From: Oscillospiraceae bacterium
GTDB lineage: Bacteria; Bacillota_A; Clostridia; Oscillospirales; Ruminococcaceae
NCBI GenBank assembly: GCA_017829075.1
Contig: JAGAJA010000072.1
Span: 1-58,819, forward strand
DNA length: 58,819 nucleotides
Direction: 5' to 3'
Made by a program: the position numbers and the translations under genes. Below are positions 48,550 through 56,064 of the stretch, piece after piece. The notes under the pieces are model-generated. The model ran no database searches. It had not been told where the DNA came from and was given only the letters and a program-made list of their open reading frames with translations. The first letter of the stretch is position 1. The number at the start of each line of letters is the position of its first letter.

Positions 48550-48966
48550 ATGGAAAGAATGCAATTTTATCCAAATAAGCCACTTAAAGACGCTCTCCAC
48601 GCCGAATCAGCGATCAAAGGCGTCAGCGTATCCCAGCTTATCATTGATATACTTTCAGAACATTGCGGACTAGCAGTATCAGAGTCAGAAAAAAAGCCAT
48701 TAACAGAGCTAACAGAGAAAATTCTGCAGGAAGTAAAATTATTTGTCATGAACAGCCAGCCGGGAACTACCTTTGACCTACTCACAGCCTCAGAAACATT
48801 CTCCAAAATTGAAATGTTCGCTTGTGGTAAGCCCTCCACTAATCGAGCCACAATTGGCAAAATCTTTGTTTCAAAACTTGGAAAAGGTGAATTCGCCAAC
48901 GTTTCTGTTGTAAGCGGTAAAAAGAGCGTAAATCGTGCCACGCTTTATGAAATCAAGAAAGACTGA
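48550..48966 (+). CDS. Hypothetical protein, possible ribbon-helix-helix N-terminus
   Basis: 138 residues. The first 45 (strand MQFYPNKPLKDAL, helix, KGVSVSQLIIDIL helix) look like an Arc/MetJ ribbon-helix-helix DNA-binding fold. The C-terminal part has two similar KPSTNRATIGKIF / KKSVNRATLYEI segments, an internal repeat. It might be the regulator of the palindromic promoters beside it; that is inference. Ideal AAAGGAGG site. Confidence 0.6.
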   Translation: MERMQFYPNKPLKDALHAESAIKGVSVSQLIIDILSEHCGLAVSESEKKPLTELTEKILQEVKLFVMNSQPGTTFDLLTASETFSKIEMFACGKPSTNRATIGKIFVSKLGKGEFANVSVVSGKKSVNRATLYEIKKD

Positions 48967-48989
48967 TTTCTGCGATTGAGGTTCAAATT

Positions 48990-49724
48990 ATGATAAATCA
49001 CGAAAAAAATGTTGCTGACGAAATTGGAACTGATGATGTCAAGCTTTGTTGCTCTGAGAACGTTTGTGCTTTTAAGTCTGATGAGAGCGCCATGCGCGGT
49101 TCAACTAATGAATTGACCGATTTTGTGATTGAAAATGGTCGTCTGATAAAATACTGCGGACACTCTCAAAATGTTATAATACCCAACTGTGTTATGGAGA
49201 TTGGTAACCGTGCGTTTGCATTTTGTAAGGATATTAAAAGCGTAACTATTCCGGACGGAGTGATAGGTATAGGCGATAGCGCGTTTCTTTACTGTGAAAA
49301 CCTTACAAGCATATCGATACATAGCGGAGTTACAAGCATTGGAATAGCAGCGTTTTGGCGCTGTAAGAACCTTAAAAGTTTAACTATTCCGGACAGCGTT
49401 ACGAGTATTGGAAAGTATGCGTTTTGCTACTGCATCGCACTTGAAAGCGTAACGCTCTCAAAAGAAATTTCTGTTATCGGATGTGGAGCGTTTGCACACT
49501 GCGAGAGCCTAAAAAGCGTATCTGTCCCCGACGGAGTTACTAGTATTGGAGAATCTACTTTTTTGTGGTGCGAGAGCCTTCCAAGTATAACAATACCCGG
49601 CGGTGTCACAAGTATTGGAGCAGCTGCATTTGAAGCTTGCGACAATATTGTTATCTCAGCGCCGCGGGATTCGTATGCGATAGAATATGCAAAAGAGAAC
49701 GGTATTAAGTACATAGAAACCTGA
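48990..49724 (+). CDS. BspA-type leucine-rich-repeat protein, no signal peptide
   Basis: 244 residues. From about residue 45 it consists of seven to eight repeats of 23 residues of the LRR_5 kind (VTSIGDSAFLYCENLTSISI, VTSIGKYAFCYC...). BspA-like repeats are usually on surface adhesins, but this copy lacks a secretion signal and anchor, so it may act inside the cell or have been separated from its exported part. N-terminal 40 residues are unrecognised. GAGG site before the ATG; 15 bases to the next gene. Confidence 0.82.
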   Translation: MINHEKNVADEIGTDDVKLCCSENVCAFKSDESAMRGSTNELTDFVIENGRLIKYCGHSQNVIIPNCVMEIGNRAFAFCKDIKSVTIPDGVIGIGDSAFLYCENLTSISIHSGVTSIGIAAFWRCKNLKSLTIPDSVTSIGKYAFCYCIALESVTLSKEISVIGCGAFAHCESLKSVSVPDGVTSIGESTFLWCESLPSITIPGGVTSIGAAAFEACDNIVISAPRDSYAIEYAKENGIKYIET

Positions 49725-49739
49725 CATGGAGGATATATC

Positions 49740-50330
49740 ATGAATAATGAATGGGAACTGAAACTGCAAGAGGAATTTCCTTTTATGAAGCAGAACAATG
49801 TTGACGAAGAACAAAATCTTTACCGCCGTTTTGGCTGCGACTGTGGCGACGGCTGGTATGAACTGTTGAGAGATTGCTGTATGCAGATTACAGAAAGATA
49901 TGCTGAAGCGGGCGTGCCGATTGATTTTGTTCCCGCGCAAATAAAGGAAAAGTTCGGAACGCTCAGGTTCTACTACGGCTACGAGGATACACCCTGCGGC
50001 ATAGCCGCTTTTGATATTCTCGGAAGCGGAAAATGTATACGCATTGAACCCGGCAATGAGCATGAAGATGAACAAAAGAACAAGTTAAGACACGATATTG
50101 CAGGTATAGTTCGTGCAGCAGAGGAGCGTTCAAAACACACCTGCGAAAGGTGCGGAGCCAAAGGCGTTCTCAGAACCGACCTCAGCTGGATACAGACATT
50201 ATGCGATACCTGCTATGCCGCCAAGATAAAAGCACTAAAGGAAGGCAGAAACTACCGTGCAGATAAAGCAAGACAGATTTACGAAGAAATACAGAAGAAA
50301 AACGGTAAGATTAAAGGGGGAGAATCATGA
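49740..50330 (+). CDS. Hypothetical protein with zinc-ribbon
   Basis: 196 residues. N-terminal part with CDCGDGWYELLRDCC and IKEKFGTLRFYYGYEDTPC; C-terminal zinc ribbon HTCERCGAKG...LCDTCY. This arrangement recurs in phage and island proteins I know only as hypothetical. Good GGAGG site; last complete gene of the run, overlapped by a 22-codon open frame. Confidence 0.65.
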   Translation: MNNEWELKLQEEFPFMKQNNVDEEQNLYRRFGCDCGDGWYELLRDCCMQITERYAEAGVPIDFVPAQIKEKFGTLRFYYGYEDTPCGIAAFDILGSGKCIRIEPGNEHEDEQKNKLRHDIAGIVRAAEERSKHTCERCGAKGVLRTDLSWIQTLCDTCYAAKIKALKEGRNYRADKARQIYEEIQKKNGKIKGGES

Positions 50331-50395
50331 GTTTTAAAAGAGGGCTTTTCGTAGCGCTGAACCGGTCGATTGCATTTTTGTTGTATTCTTTCTGA
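50327..50395 (+). CDS. Possible 22-residue ORF overlapping the zinc-ribbon gene
   Basis: ATG overlaps the preceding TGA and has GGGGGAG just upstream, so it would be efficiently coupled. It encodes MSFKRGLFVALNRSIAFLLY plus two residues: basic, then hydrophobic. It may be a tiny membrane peptide or the remnant of a lost gene. Confidence 0.25.
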   Translation: MSFKRGLFVALNRSIAFLLYSF

Positions 50396-50665
50396 TGTTG
50401 CTGTGAACACAAGCGAAATCAACTTTTTCGAGATAACACATTCGGTCATTTGTACAAAACATTTCAATGCAGCAAGCACCAAATTGTGAGAAATATAGAA
50501 ATTCTACGTTTTTTGAAGAAAATACGCATTCCGTGTAGCGCTACACGGAAATTTGTGATATAATACGTTTGAACCAAAGTTCATTGCGGTATGTGAAAAA
50601 TATCACCGCATGAATTAAACAGGTTTTTAACAATCAATATACTGAATGCCAAAGGAGGACGACTT
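50396..50665. other. Non-coding spacer before the zincin gene
   Basis: About 270 AT-rich bases. Apart from the promoter and palindrome at 50531-50564 it holds no gene I can support. Confidence 0.4.
50531..50564 (+). promoter_or_regulatory. Extended -10 promoter with perfect 18-bp palindrome at -35
   Basis: CCGTGTAGCGCTACACGG (50531-50548) is a perfect palindrome replacing the -35 box; ten bases later comes TGA-TATAAT (50556-50564). The same layout occurs before the acidic-protein gene with 13 of 18 bases conserved. Leader of about 100 bases to the zincin gene. Confidence 0.65.
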
Positions 50666-51424
50666 ATGTCAAATAACAAGTTTCAGAACAATGTATCTAA
50701 CTTAGATATGAAGGATTTCTATACTGCAATGTTGAATTCCCACATGAACTTCCCCGCTGTTATCGTTATGGAAGAACTTGAAGATGGAAGTAATATTTTG
50801 CGCAGAGAGATGGAGAACGGAAATCATATTATATTCTTAAAACACTCTGACAATATGTTTTCTGTTTTGCAAAACGAGCTTGCAATAAATCAGGCAAATG
50901 TAGTACCTGCTCTTCCTCCTGAAAGCCATGATTTGGAAAGCGAAGAAACTAGGATATGGATTGCGTGCGTGGTAAAGATTACAGAAATATTATCCATAAG
51001 CTGCCCTCAGGTTATTTTTGCCCAGGTCGAGGATGCTGCTGTTTCCGAAGATGGAGGAGTGATGTTCCTTCCGGCGAGAAAGCCATATGGGAAGCTTAAC
51101 ATATTGGAAGAATTTGTAAGTATTGCCCACGAGTTAAGGCATGAGTGGCAACGATTAAAACATCCGGACTGGTTTGAGGGATATGTTCACGTCGAAGACC
51201 CAACAAGTGAAGAGCAGATGGAGGCATATCGTAACCACAGGACTGAAATTGATGCAGAAGCATTCGCTAGAAAGCTTGCAGGAATGGTGTTCGATGTACC
51301 TCTTTTTGGAGGAAAAGCTGAAAAATTGTTAAGTCGAGCACAAGAGATAAAAATAAACATATCAGAAGAGCAAATCGAATACTTAGCAGAATTATTCGAC
51401 ATAGATGATTGGAATAATGATTGA
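50666..51424 (+). CDS. Putative zinc metalloprotease (HELRH)
   Basis: 252 residues. The motif HELRH in VSIAHELRHEWQRLKHP, followed by EIDAEAFARKLAG about 55 residues later supplying a third ligand glutamate, is a gluzincin-like pattern. No signal peptide. I do not recognise a named family; IrrE/ImmA-like proteases share this layout. AAAGGAGG site. Shares a promoter operator with the acidic-protein gene, so both respond to the same signal by inference. Confidence 0.65.
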   Translation: MSNNKFQNNVSNLDMKDFYTAMLNSHMNFPAVIVMEELEDGSNILRREMENGNHIIFLKHSDNMFSVLQNELAINQANVVPALPPESHDLESEETRIWIACVVKITEILSISCPQVIFAQVEDAAVSEDGGVMFLPARKPYGKLNILEEFVSIAHELRHEWQRLKHPDWFEGYVHVEDPTSEEQMEAYRNHRTEIDAEAFARKLAGMVFDVPLFGGKAEKLLSRAQEIKINISEEQIEYLAELFDIDDWNND

Positions 51425-51454
51425 GATGAATCAGAAATCACCAACTTCATCTGC

Positions 51455-51516
51455 TGCATAAGAAAGCGGAAAGCGAGCTACCGTCCAAAGTAACTCGCTT
51501 TCCGCTTTCTTATGCA
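51455..51516. terminator. Perfect 23-bp inverted repeat after the zincin gene
   Basis: Arms 51455-51477 and 51494-51516 are exact reverse complements (TGCATAAGAAAGCGG... ) with a 16-nt loop. No T-run, but the stem is very stable; it marks the end of the island. Confidence 0.7.
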
Positions 51517-51559
51517 ATTTGCATTGTCTATGCTATACGAAATAGATTTTTACGCGGGA

Positions 51560-51614
51560 GAAAACAAATAAAAACAAAAGTGCCTCAACGCGCGAAAATG
51601 CGTGTCGAGACACT
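51560..51614 (-). terminator. Minus-strand terminator of the original tRNA-Pro gene
   Basis: Imperfect stem 51579-51593 / 51600-51614 followed on the minus strand by TTTTGTTTTTATTTG. It lies five bases past the CCA of the tRNA fragment, where a tRNA terminator belongs. Confidence 0.65.
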
Positions 51615-51618
51615 CGAC

Positions 51619-51663
51619 TGGTCTGAGTGACAGGATTTGAACCTGCGGCCTCTACCGCCCAAG
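51619..51663 (-). other. tRNA-Pro(UGG) 3' fragment, attachment site (attL-like)
   Basis: On the minus strand: anticodon loop CTTGGGC (anticodon TGG), stem 3' strand GGTAG, variable AGGCC, T-arm GCAGG-TTCAAAT-CCTGT, acceptor CACTCAG, A, CCA. The 5' half is not next to it. Typical target of tyrosine integrases. Confidence 0.85.
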
Positions 51664-51720
51664 AAAATACCGCTATTTTTTATTCCGTTATTGTTGGTAA
51701 AACCACATATTTTATTCTCA

Positions 51721-51767
51721 ACCGTGCAATATCCAGTGCTTTTTGCTGGATATTGCACGGTTTTTTT
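51721..51767 (+). terminator. Terminator inside the left repeat
   Basis: ACCGTGCAATATCCAG pairs with CTGGATATTGCACGGT, then seven T. Would insulate the element from host transcription. Copied in the right repeat at 58172-58217. Confidence 0.92.
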
Positions 51768-51838
51768 GCGTTTTCTGATAAAAAAATGCAAAAAAAAATG
51801 ACAAATCGCTGTGCTTTAGATGTGCTTTAGATGTTCTT

Positions 51839-52537
51839 TTGACAGAGCACCCCAACGGACAAAATCCCCTTTACGAGCTGGCGAAGAACAGCAAAGTCCT
51901 TATAATCGACGTGGACGGACAGGCTAACTGCTCACGCTTCTTCACCGAGGAACTGAAAGAGGGGTTGGACAAGGCTCTCGTGAATACCGAGGTATCGCCT
52001 GAAACTGCTCTGTGCCACACTCGATACGATAATATCGACATAATCACGGCTACATCGAAGCTGAACGGCATTACATCAAAGTTTGACAGCTTTACGGACG
52101 AGGAACAGGCGGCTATCGCTCGGAATATTCTTTCTTTCGGCTCTGCATACGATTATGTTCTCCTTGACTTGCCCCCTGCGCTCACCAAAGTCACCGAACG
52201 GCTCATCGGAGCGTGTGATGTGGTATTCATACCGATAGAACTCGGCATATTTTCAATTCAAGGAGTTCCTACCGTTACGGGTATCGTGAAGAAATGCGGA
52301 GCGAAATTCGGCGGCTGCATTATAAATAAGTACGACAAGAAGAACTCGGCAGACGCACAGCTCCTTGAATTGCTCAATGAAACGCTTGGAAATAAAACTC
52401 TGAAAAGCAAAATCCCGTATAGCAAGGTCATCAAGAACTCATTAAGCGGCGGTCTGACCGCAGGCGAATATATGGGTTGGACAAGTGCGGCGAAAAGCTA
52501 CGCAGATTTAGCCGCCGAGATAAAAGAAAGGGTGTGA
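51839..52537 (+). pseudogene. parA: ParA-like ATPase lacking its Walker A N-terminus
   Basis: The ParA fold starts at KVLIIDVDGQANCSRFF (Walker A'-following strand) and continues through YDYVLLDLPPALTKVTERL (Walker B) and VFIPIELGIFSIQGV to the C-terminus. The N-terminal strand and KGGVGKT loop that must precede it are missing: the open frame's first dozen codons come from the 255-bp repeat. Junction at about 51873. Without ATP binding it should be inactive. Normally drives partition of the excised element. Followed four bases later by parB. Confidence 0.85.
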
Positions 52538-52541
52538 TTGA

Positions 52542-53114
52542 ATGGCTAAACTGAAACTCACCAACGCAATAGCCGAGGATTTGAAAACAGCAGCTTCCGA
52601 CAGCTTCATCGACAGCCTGAAGATGATTGAGATAGAGGATATTCAGCCGAACGAGGACAATTTCTATGAGATTTCGGAGATAGAGGAACTCGCCGAGGAT
52701 ATTGAGCGACAAGGACTTATGAGCGTCCTTGTTGTGGCGGCTGCGGAGAACGGAAAGTATCAGCTTATAAGCGGTCACAGGCGGTTGTCGGCTATAAAGC
52801 TCCTTATTGACGAGGGACGGCGCAAGTCCACTACCGTTCCCTGCTATGTCAAGAGCGCAAAATCTCACGAGGAAACGCAGTTGCCGAAGCGACAGACATT
52901 CCGGCAGATTTGCTTGAAACCTTCGAGAACGAAGATAATTATCCGAACTGTGACAGCCTGCTGTTCCTCGGAGGACAGGAAGCGAGTACCCTTGAAGCTA
53001 TTTCAAAGTCACTCGGCAAGGAAACCATTGATGTGGTATCTCAAAACAGAACGAGAAGCCACAAGTCACCGTCCACCTCCGAAAATAACAGCATTTTGGG
53101 CAGAGAGCTTATGA
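52542..53114 (+). pseudogene. parB: ParB-like N-terminal fragment
   Basis: Residues 1 to about 113 are ParB: DIQPNEDNFYEIS, IEELAEDIERQGLMSVLVV, and the nuclease/CTP-binding GHRRLSAIKLL. After KSHEETQ (about 52880) the frame continues in unrelated sequence to 53114, while the neighbouring frame picks up a VirD4 C-terminus. The helix-turn-helix and dimer domains are lost, so this is a deletion product. Confidence 0.8.
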
Positions 53115-53668
53115 CGCCCGACGAATTAAAGGTAATGAAAGCGAACGAGTGCGTTCTGATTGTCCGTGCGCTATATCCGTTTTTCTGCCACAAATTCGAC
53201 ATTGAAAATCACAAGAATTATCCGTTTTTGGATGACAGCAACAAAAACTATGCCTACCTGATAGACGGTCTTGTCACGGAGAAAGCTCCCGATATGACCG
53301 AAAACTACACCGAGAAAATCCCACCGAAAGCGGTTTCAAAGCCGATTGACGATGAAGAAGCGATTACCGATGTGGATATTCCCGATGATGAAAACAAAGC
53401 CGAGGAGGTGTACGAAATGGATACCGACAACATTGACAACGAGTTTTACGAGGAGGACGAGCAGGAACTTGCCGCCGCTATCGAAAAACACGAGGAACAG
53501 GAGCGTAACTTGTCAAGCGTACAAGTCTATGACCTAAATCAGCGTTTGGATTTCACCGATGAGGAACTCCCGAACGCAGAAGATATAATCCCTATGGATT
53601 TGTCCGAGCCAAAAGTCTTTGGTGAGGAAGATTATAACGCTTTTGTGCAAAGCGCAGAACTTTTCTAA
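52910..53668 (+). pseudogene. VirD4/TraG coupling protein C-terminal fragment
   Basis: From about 52955 the frame reads CDSLLFLGGQEASTLEAISKSLGKETIDVVSQN, then RSHKSPSTSENNSILGRELM and LYPFFCHKF, the end of the type IV secretion coupling ATPase of these elements. The Walker A and B regions, which lie upstream in the family, are absent. A long acidic tail follows (EEVYEMDTDNIDNEFYEEDEQE). No ribosome site or plausible start. Joined to the parB fragment by a deletion of several kilobases by inference. Confidence 0.82.
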
Positions 53669-53709
53669 CGGATATAGCCGCATTCGGCGGTTCAACACGA
53701 TGTTGAATT

Positions 53710-53757
53710 GTTTCGCCCAAAGGCGCAGCAAGGACGCTGCGCCAACAAAGCGAAACA
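53710..53757. terminator. Nested hairpin after the virD4 fragment
   Basis: GGCGCAGC-aagga-(C)GCTGCGCC inside TTTCGC...GCGAAA. No T-run directly after; it precedes the Maff2 gene and may be an RNA processing or partial termination site. Confidence 0.45.
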
Positions 53758-53797
53758 GTTTATACATATACACTATTTTTTCAAGGAGGGTTTTCTT

Positions 53798-54220
53798 ATG
53801 GAAAACAACAACAACATCATCACTACTGTCCCCGCTGCCGAGGGTAAGAAGCAGAACGCAGAGAGAAATCCGCTTGCACGTTTCTTCTCTGCGGCAAAGA
53901 GCAAGTGCAAGAAGGTTATCACCACCGTTACAACTATGGTGACTATGGCGATTATGACCGCCGTTCCCGCTTTTGCCGAGGGCGAGGGCGAAGGCGGTGT
54001 TGTTGACGGAGAGGCTGCCTTTAATCAGGTTGTCGGCTTCTTCGCAACTTGGATAGGTCGTATCGGTCTTGTTGTCGCTTTCGTCGGCGGTGTTATGTTT
54101 GCTCTCGCAATCAAGAACGACGACGCAGAAGCAAAGACAATAGGACTTATGACGCTGGCTTCGGGCTTTGTAGTGTTTGCGCTCACGCTCTCGCTCAACT
54201 TGTTCGGCATTACGGCTTAA
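53798..54220 (+). CDS. Maff2-family small membrane protein of the conjugation module
   Basis: 140 residues. A basic N-terminal region, one helix with a signal-like segment (VTTMVTMAIMTAVPAFAEG), then two more helices (GLVVAFVGGVMFALAI, LASGFVVFALTLSLNLFG). This is the Maff2/VirB2-like pilin-sized protein found between VirD4 and TrbL in Firmicute elements. Start fixed by AAGGAGGG before the ATG at 53798. It is intact, unlike its neighbours. Confidence 0.85.
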   Translation: MENNNNIITTVPAAEGKKQNAERNPLARFFSAAKSKCKKVITTVTTMVTMAIMTAVPAFAEGEGEGGVVDGEAAFNQVVGFFATWIGRIGLVVAFVGGVMFALAIKNDDAEAKTIGLMTLASGFVVFALTLSLNLFGITA

Positions 54221-54276
54221 TCGTTCCTCGCATAATTTCCGTTTGGTGCTATATGTAGCATTGTGTTCGCTTGGTT

Positions 54277-54385
54277 ATGCGGCGTCCTTGCCGCATTTTT
54301 GGCGAACACTTTGCAACATCGTGTTGCACCTTTTTTTGTTGGATTGGGCGGTGCGGTTGATTGTACCGCCTTTTCCTTTTTTCAG
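54277..54385 (+). terminator. Three consecutive terminator-like hairpins before trbL
   Basis: ATGCGGC/GCCGCAT then TTTTT (54277-54300); TGCAACA/TGTTGCA then seven T (54312-54337); GGCGGT/ACCGCC then TTTT..TTTTTT (54347-54385). They would sharply cut transcription between Maff2 and the membrane-channel genes. Confidence 0.75.
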
Positions 54386-54400
54386 AAAGGAGGTCTTTCT

Positions 54401-55546
54401 ATGTGGGGATATGGGCAGTGTATGGACAACATCAAGGGCATTATTAACGAATTAAACTCAATGTTCTCAATGCTTATCGAACTGCTCACAAACGACAGTT
54501 TGCTCCAAACAACTACAACGTCCTTGCCCTCTCTTATGTCGGCGATAAAGGCAACCGCACTTACTCTGTGCGTTATGTTCTTCCTGATAGACTTTTTCAC
54601 AAAATCGCTCCACTTGCAGTGGGTGACTTGGGAGAATGTCTTGATGTTGTTTATCAAGCTGGTGGTGGCAAAGGTCTGTGTTGACAATGCCGAACTTTTC
54701 ACAACAATTGCTGATTTGCCGATTATTCCCTCGTTTGAGTTTGTCCCGATTGAGAATGTAAAGCCCGTTCTCGCTCGGCTTGACAAGCTGATGAACAGCA
54801 AAGAGGTTGATGAGATAATCTGTGCAACCGACGCAGGACGAGAGGGAGAGTGCATATTCCGCTACATATACAACTATGTCGGCTGCAAAAAGCCGTTCAA
54901 GCGTTTGTGGATTTCTTCCCTCACCGCCGAAAGTATCAGAAACGGCTTTAATCATCTGCTCCCTGCCGCCGAAAAGGACAATATGTTCAGCGCAGGAATT
55001 ACCCGTGCCAAGATTGATTGGCTGTGGGGAATGAATATGACAAGGCTTTATACAAAGCATTTCAGAGCGTTATGTTCCGTCGGGAGAGTTCAGACCGCCG
55101 TTGTCAATATGATTGCAGAACGTGATAACGAGATAGACCATTTCACCAAGAAGCCGTATTTCAAGCTGAAGCTCGACAACGGTGCAGAATGGTTTGACGA
55201 TGAGCGTGAGAGTTTTCCAACCCGTGCCGAAGCCGAGAGAGTAAAAGCAAAGTGTGAAAACTCGCCTTGTAAAGTGGTGTTCGTTAATGCAAAGCAGAAA
55301 AAAGAAAATCGTCCTCTGCTTTTTTCGCTTACCTCGCTGCAGGTTGAAGCGAATGACAAACTCGGCTTTTCTGCGGCTACAACGCTTGCGGTTATGCAAG
55401 CTCCGCTTGCGATAGAAGCGGAGCTTTGCTTATTCGTAATGGTAACGACAGGAAATAATATAGAGCTGTTCGTCCTCAACCTTATACACAAGCCTGTTAA
55501 CATCGTCAATGCGGCGACTCCAATAGCCACGCAGATTGTACTTTAA
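54401..55546 (+). pseudogene. In-frame chimera: TrbL N-terminus joined to DNA topoisomerase III middle part
   Basis: 381 residues from an ATG with AAAGGAGG. Residues 1 to about 106 are a TrbL/VirB6-like mating-channel N-terminus (MDNIKGIINELNSMFSMLIE, helices, KVCVDNA). From about residue 110 it is topoisomerase III: EVDEIICATDAGREGECIFRY (TOPRIM), LWISSLTAESI, RAKIDWLWGMNMTRLYT, VGRVQTAVVNMI. At GFSAATTL (about 55378) the topoisomerase ends, before the region carrying the catalytic tyrosine, and the remainder is antisense to yoeB. So two junctions lie in one open frame. Neither parent activity is expected. Confidence 0.82.
55396..55429 (-). terminator. Hairpin after yoeB
   Basis: AAGCTCCGCTT (55398-55408) pairs with AAGCGGAGCTT (55416-55426), directly at the yoeB stop on the minus strand. 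Confidence 0.55.
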
Positions 55547-55687
55547 CGGCTCGGCTTTTCCTATTCCGTCAAAAGGGTTTCGTTCAATATCTTTAATGAG
55601 CAGGTTTATGCGTTTGAGAGTTTTCTTGTCCTCGCCCTGCCAATAAAGGTAATCTTCCCACGCTTCATCAGTCCAGATTTTAATCAT
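55430..55687 (-). CDS. yoeB: YoeB/Txe-family mRNA interferase toxin
   Basis: 85 residues. Cleaves mRNA on the ribosome. IKIWTDEAWEDYLYW, NPFDGIGKAEPLKYNLRGYWSRRI, NRLVYKVEDEQLYIISCRYHY: all conserved blocks, including the C-terminal His-Tyr. Overlaps the antitoxin gene by eight bases. Complete and apparently functional inside an otherwise fragmentary element. Confidence 0.96.
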   Translation of the reverse strand: MIKIWTDEAWEDYLYWQGEDKKTLKRINLLIKDIERNPFDGIGKAEPLKYNLRGYWSRRIDDVNRLVYKVEDEQLYIISCRYHYE

Positions 55688-55964
55688 CGTCCTCTACCTC
55701 GATAAGCTCGTGTTTAGAGAGTTTCCCCGAATTAAGCTGGGCAATAGAACGATTAAGGTGAGCCAAGTTTGCGGGACTGTAAAAATAATCATCATCGGAT
55801 TTATTGTGCAGAGTTACCTCAAAGGGAATTCCGTCACAGCGAATTGTCTGCTTGATGAACATATTGAACGCTGTTGACATATTCAGACCAAGTGCGCTGA
55901 AAATCTGCTCCGCTTTAGCCTTATCATCGCAGTCCACACGCATAGTTACGCTTGTTGTTGCCAT
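55680..55964 (-). CDS. dinJ: RelB/DinJ-family antitoxin
   Basis: 94 residues. N-terminal ribbon-helix-helix (TSVTMRVDCDDKAKAEQIFSALGLNMSTAFNMF) binds DNA and represses the operon; the C-terminal acidic tail would wrap the toxin. RelB/DinJ antitoxins more often partner YafQ/RelE; pairing with a YoeB toxin (usually with Phd/YefM) is a mixed combination. AAAGGAG site, own promoter. Confidence 0.93.
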   Translation of the reverse strand: MATTSVTMRVDCDDKAKAEQIFSALGLNMSTAFNMFIKQTIRCDGIPFEVTLHNKSDDDYFYSPANLAHLNRSIAQLNSGKLSKHELIEVEDDD

Positions 55965-56007
55965 AAAATCATCTCCTTTAATAACAGTATATTTACTTTG
56001 TACCTAT

Positions 56008-56036
56008 ATTGTACATCAAAAAGCATACTTTGTCAA
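56008..56036 (-). promoter_or_regulatory. Near-consensus promoter of dinJ-yoeB
   Basis: Minus strand TTGACA (56031-56036), 17 bases, TACAAT (56008-56013). Repeated GTAC/TATA elements around and after the -10 could be the antitoxin's operator. Confidence 0.88.
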
Positions 56037-56064
56037 TACCATTTTTGAAAAAGAAAGGTGGAAA

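Larger units (their letters stand above)
51619..51873. repeat. 255-bp direct repeat, left copy
   Basis: About 94% identical to 58070-58324 by eye. Contains the tRNA-Pro 3' fragment, a strong terminator, tandem GTGCTTTAGAT words and ends at TCCCCTTTA exactly where the truncated parA sequence begins. Confidence 0.95.

Noticed and set aside
51619..51663. Functional tRNA-Pro gene
   Set aside because: Only the anticodon loop and 3' half are present; the preceding bases cannot form the 5' anticodon strand, D-arm or acceptor strand.
51627..51830. 67-codon open frame starting MTGFEPAAS, with a twin at 58078-58281
   Set aside because: It is the antisense of a tRNA-Pro fragment plus terminator; such products are well-known spurious annotations.
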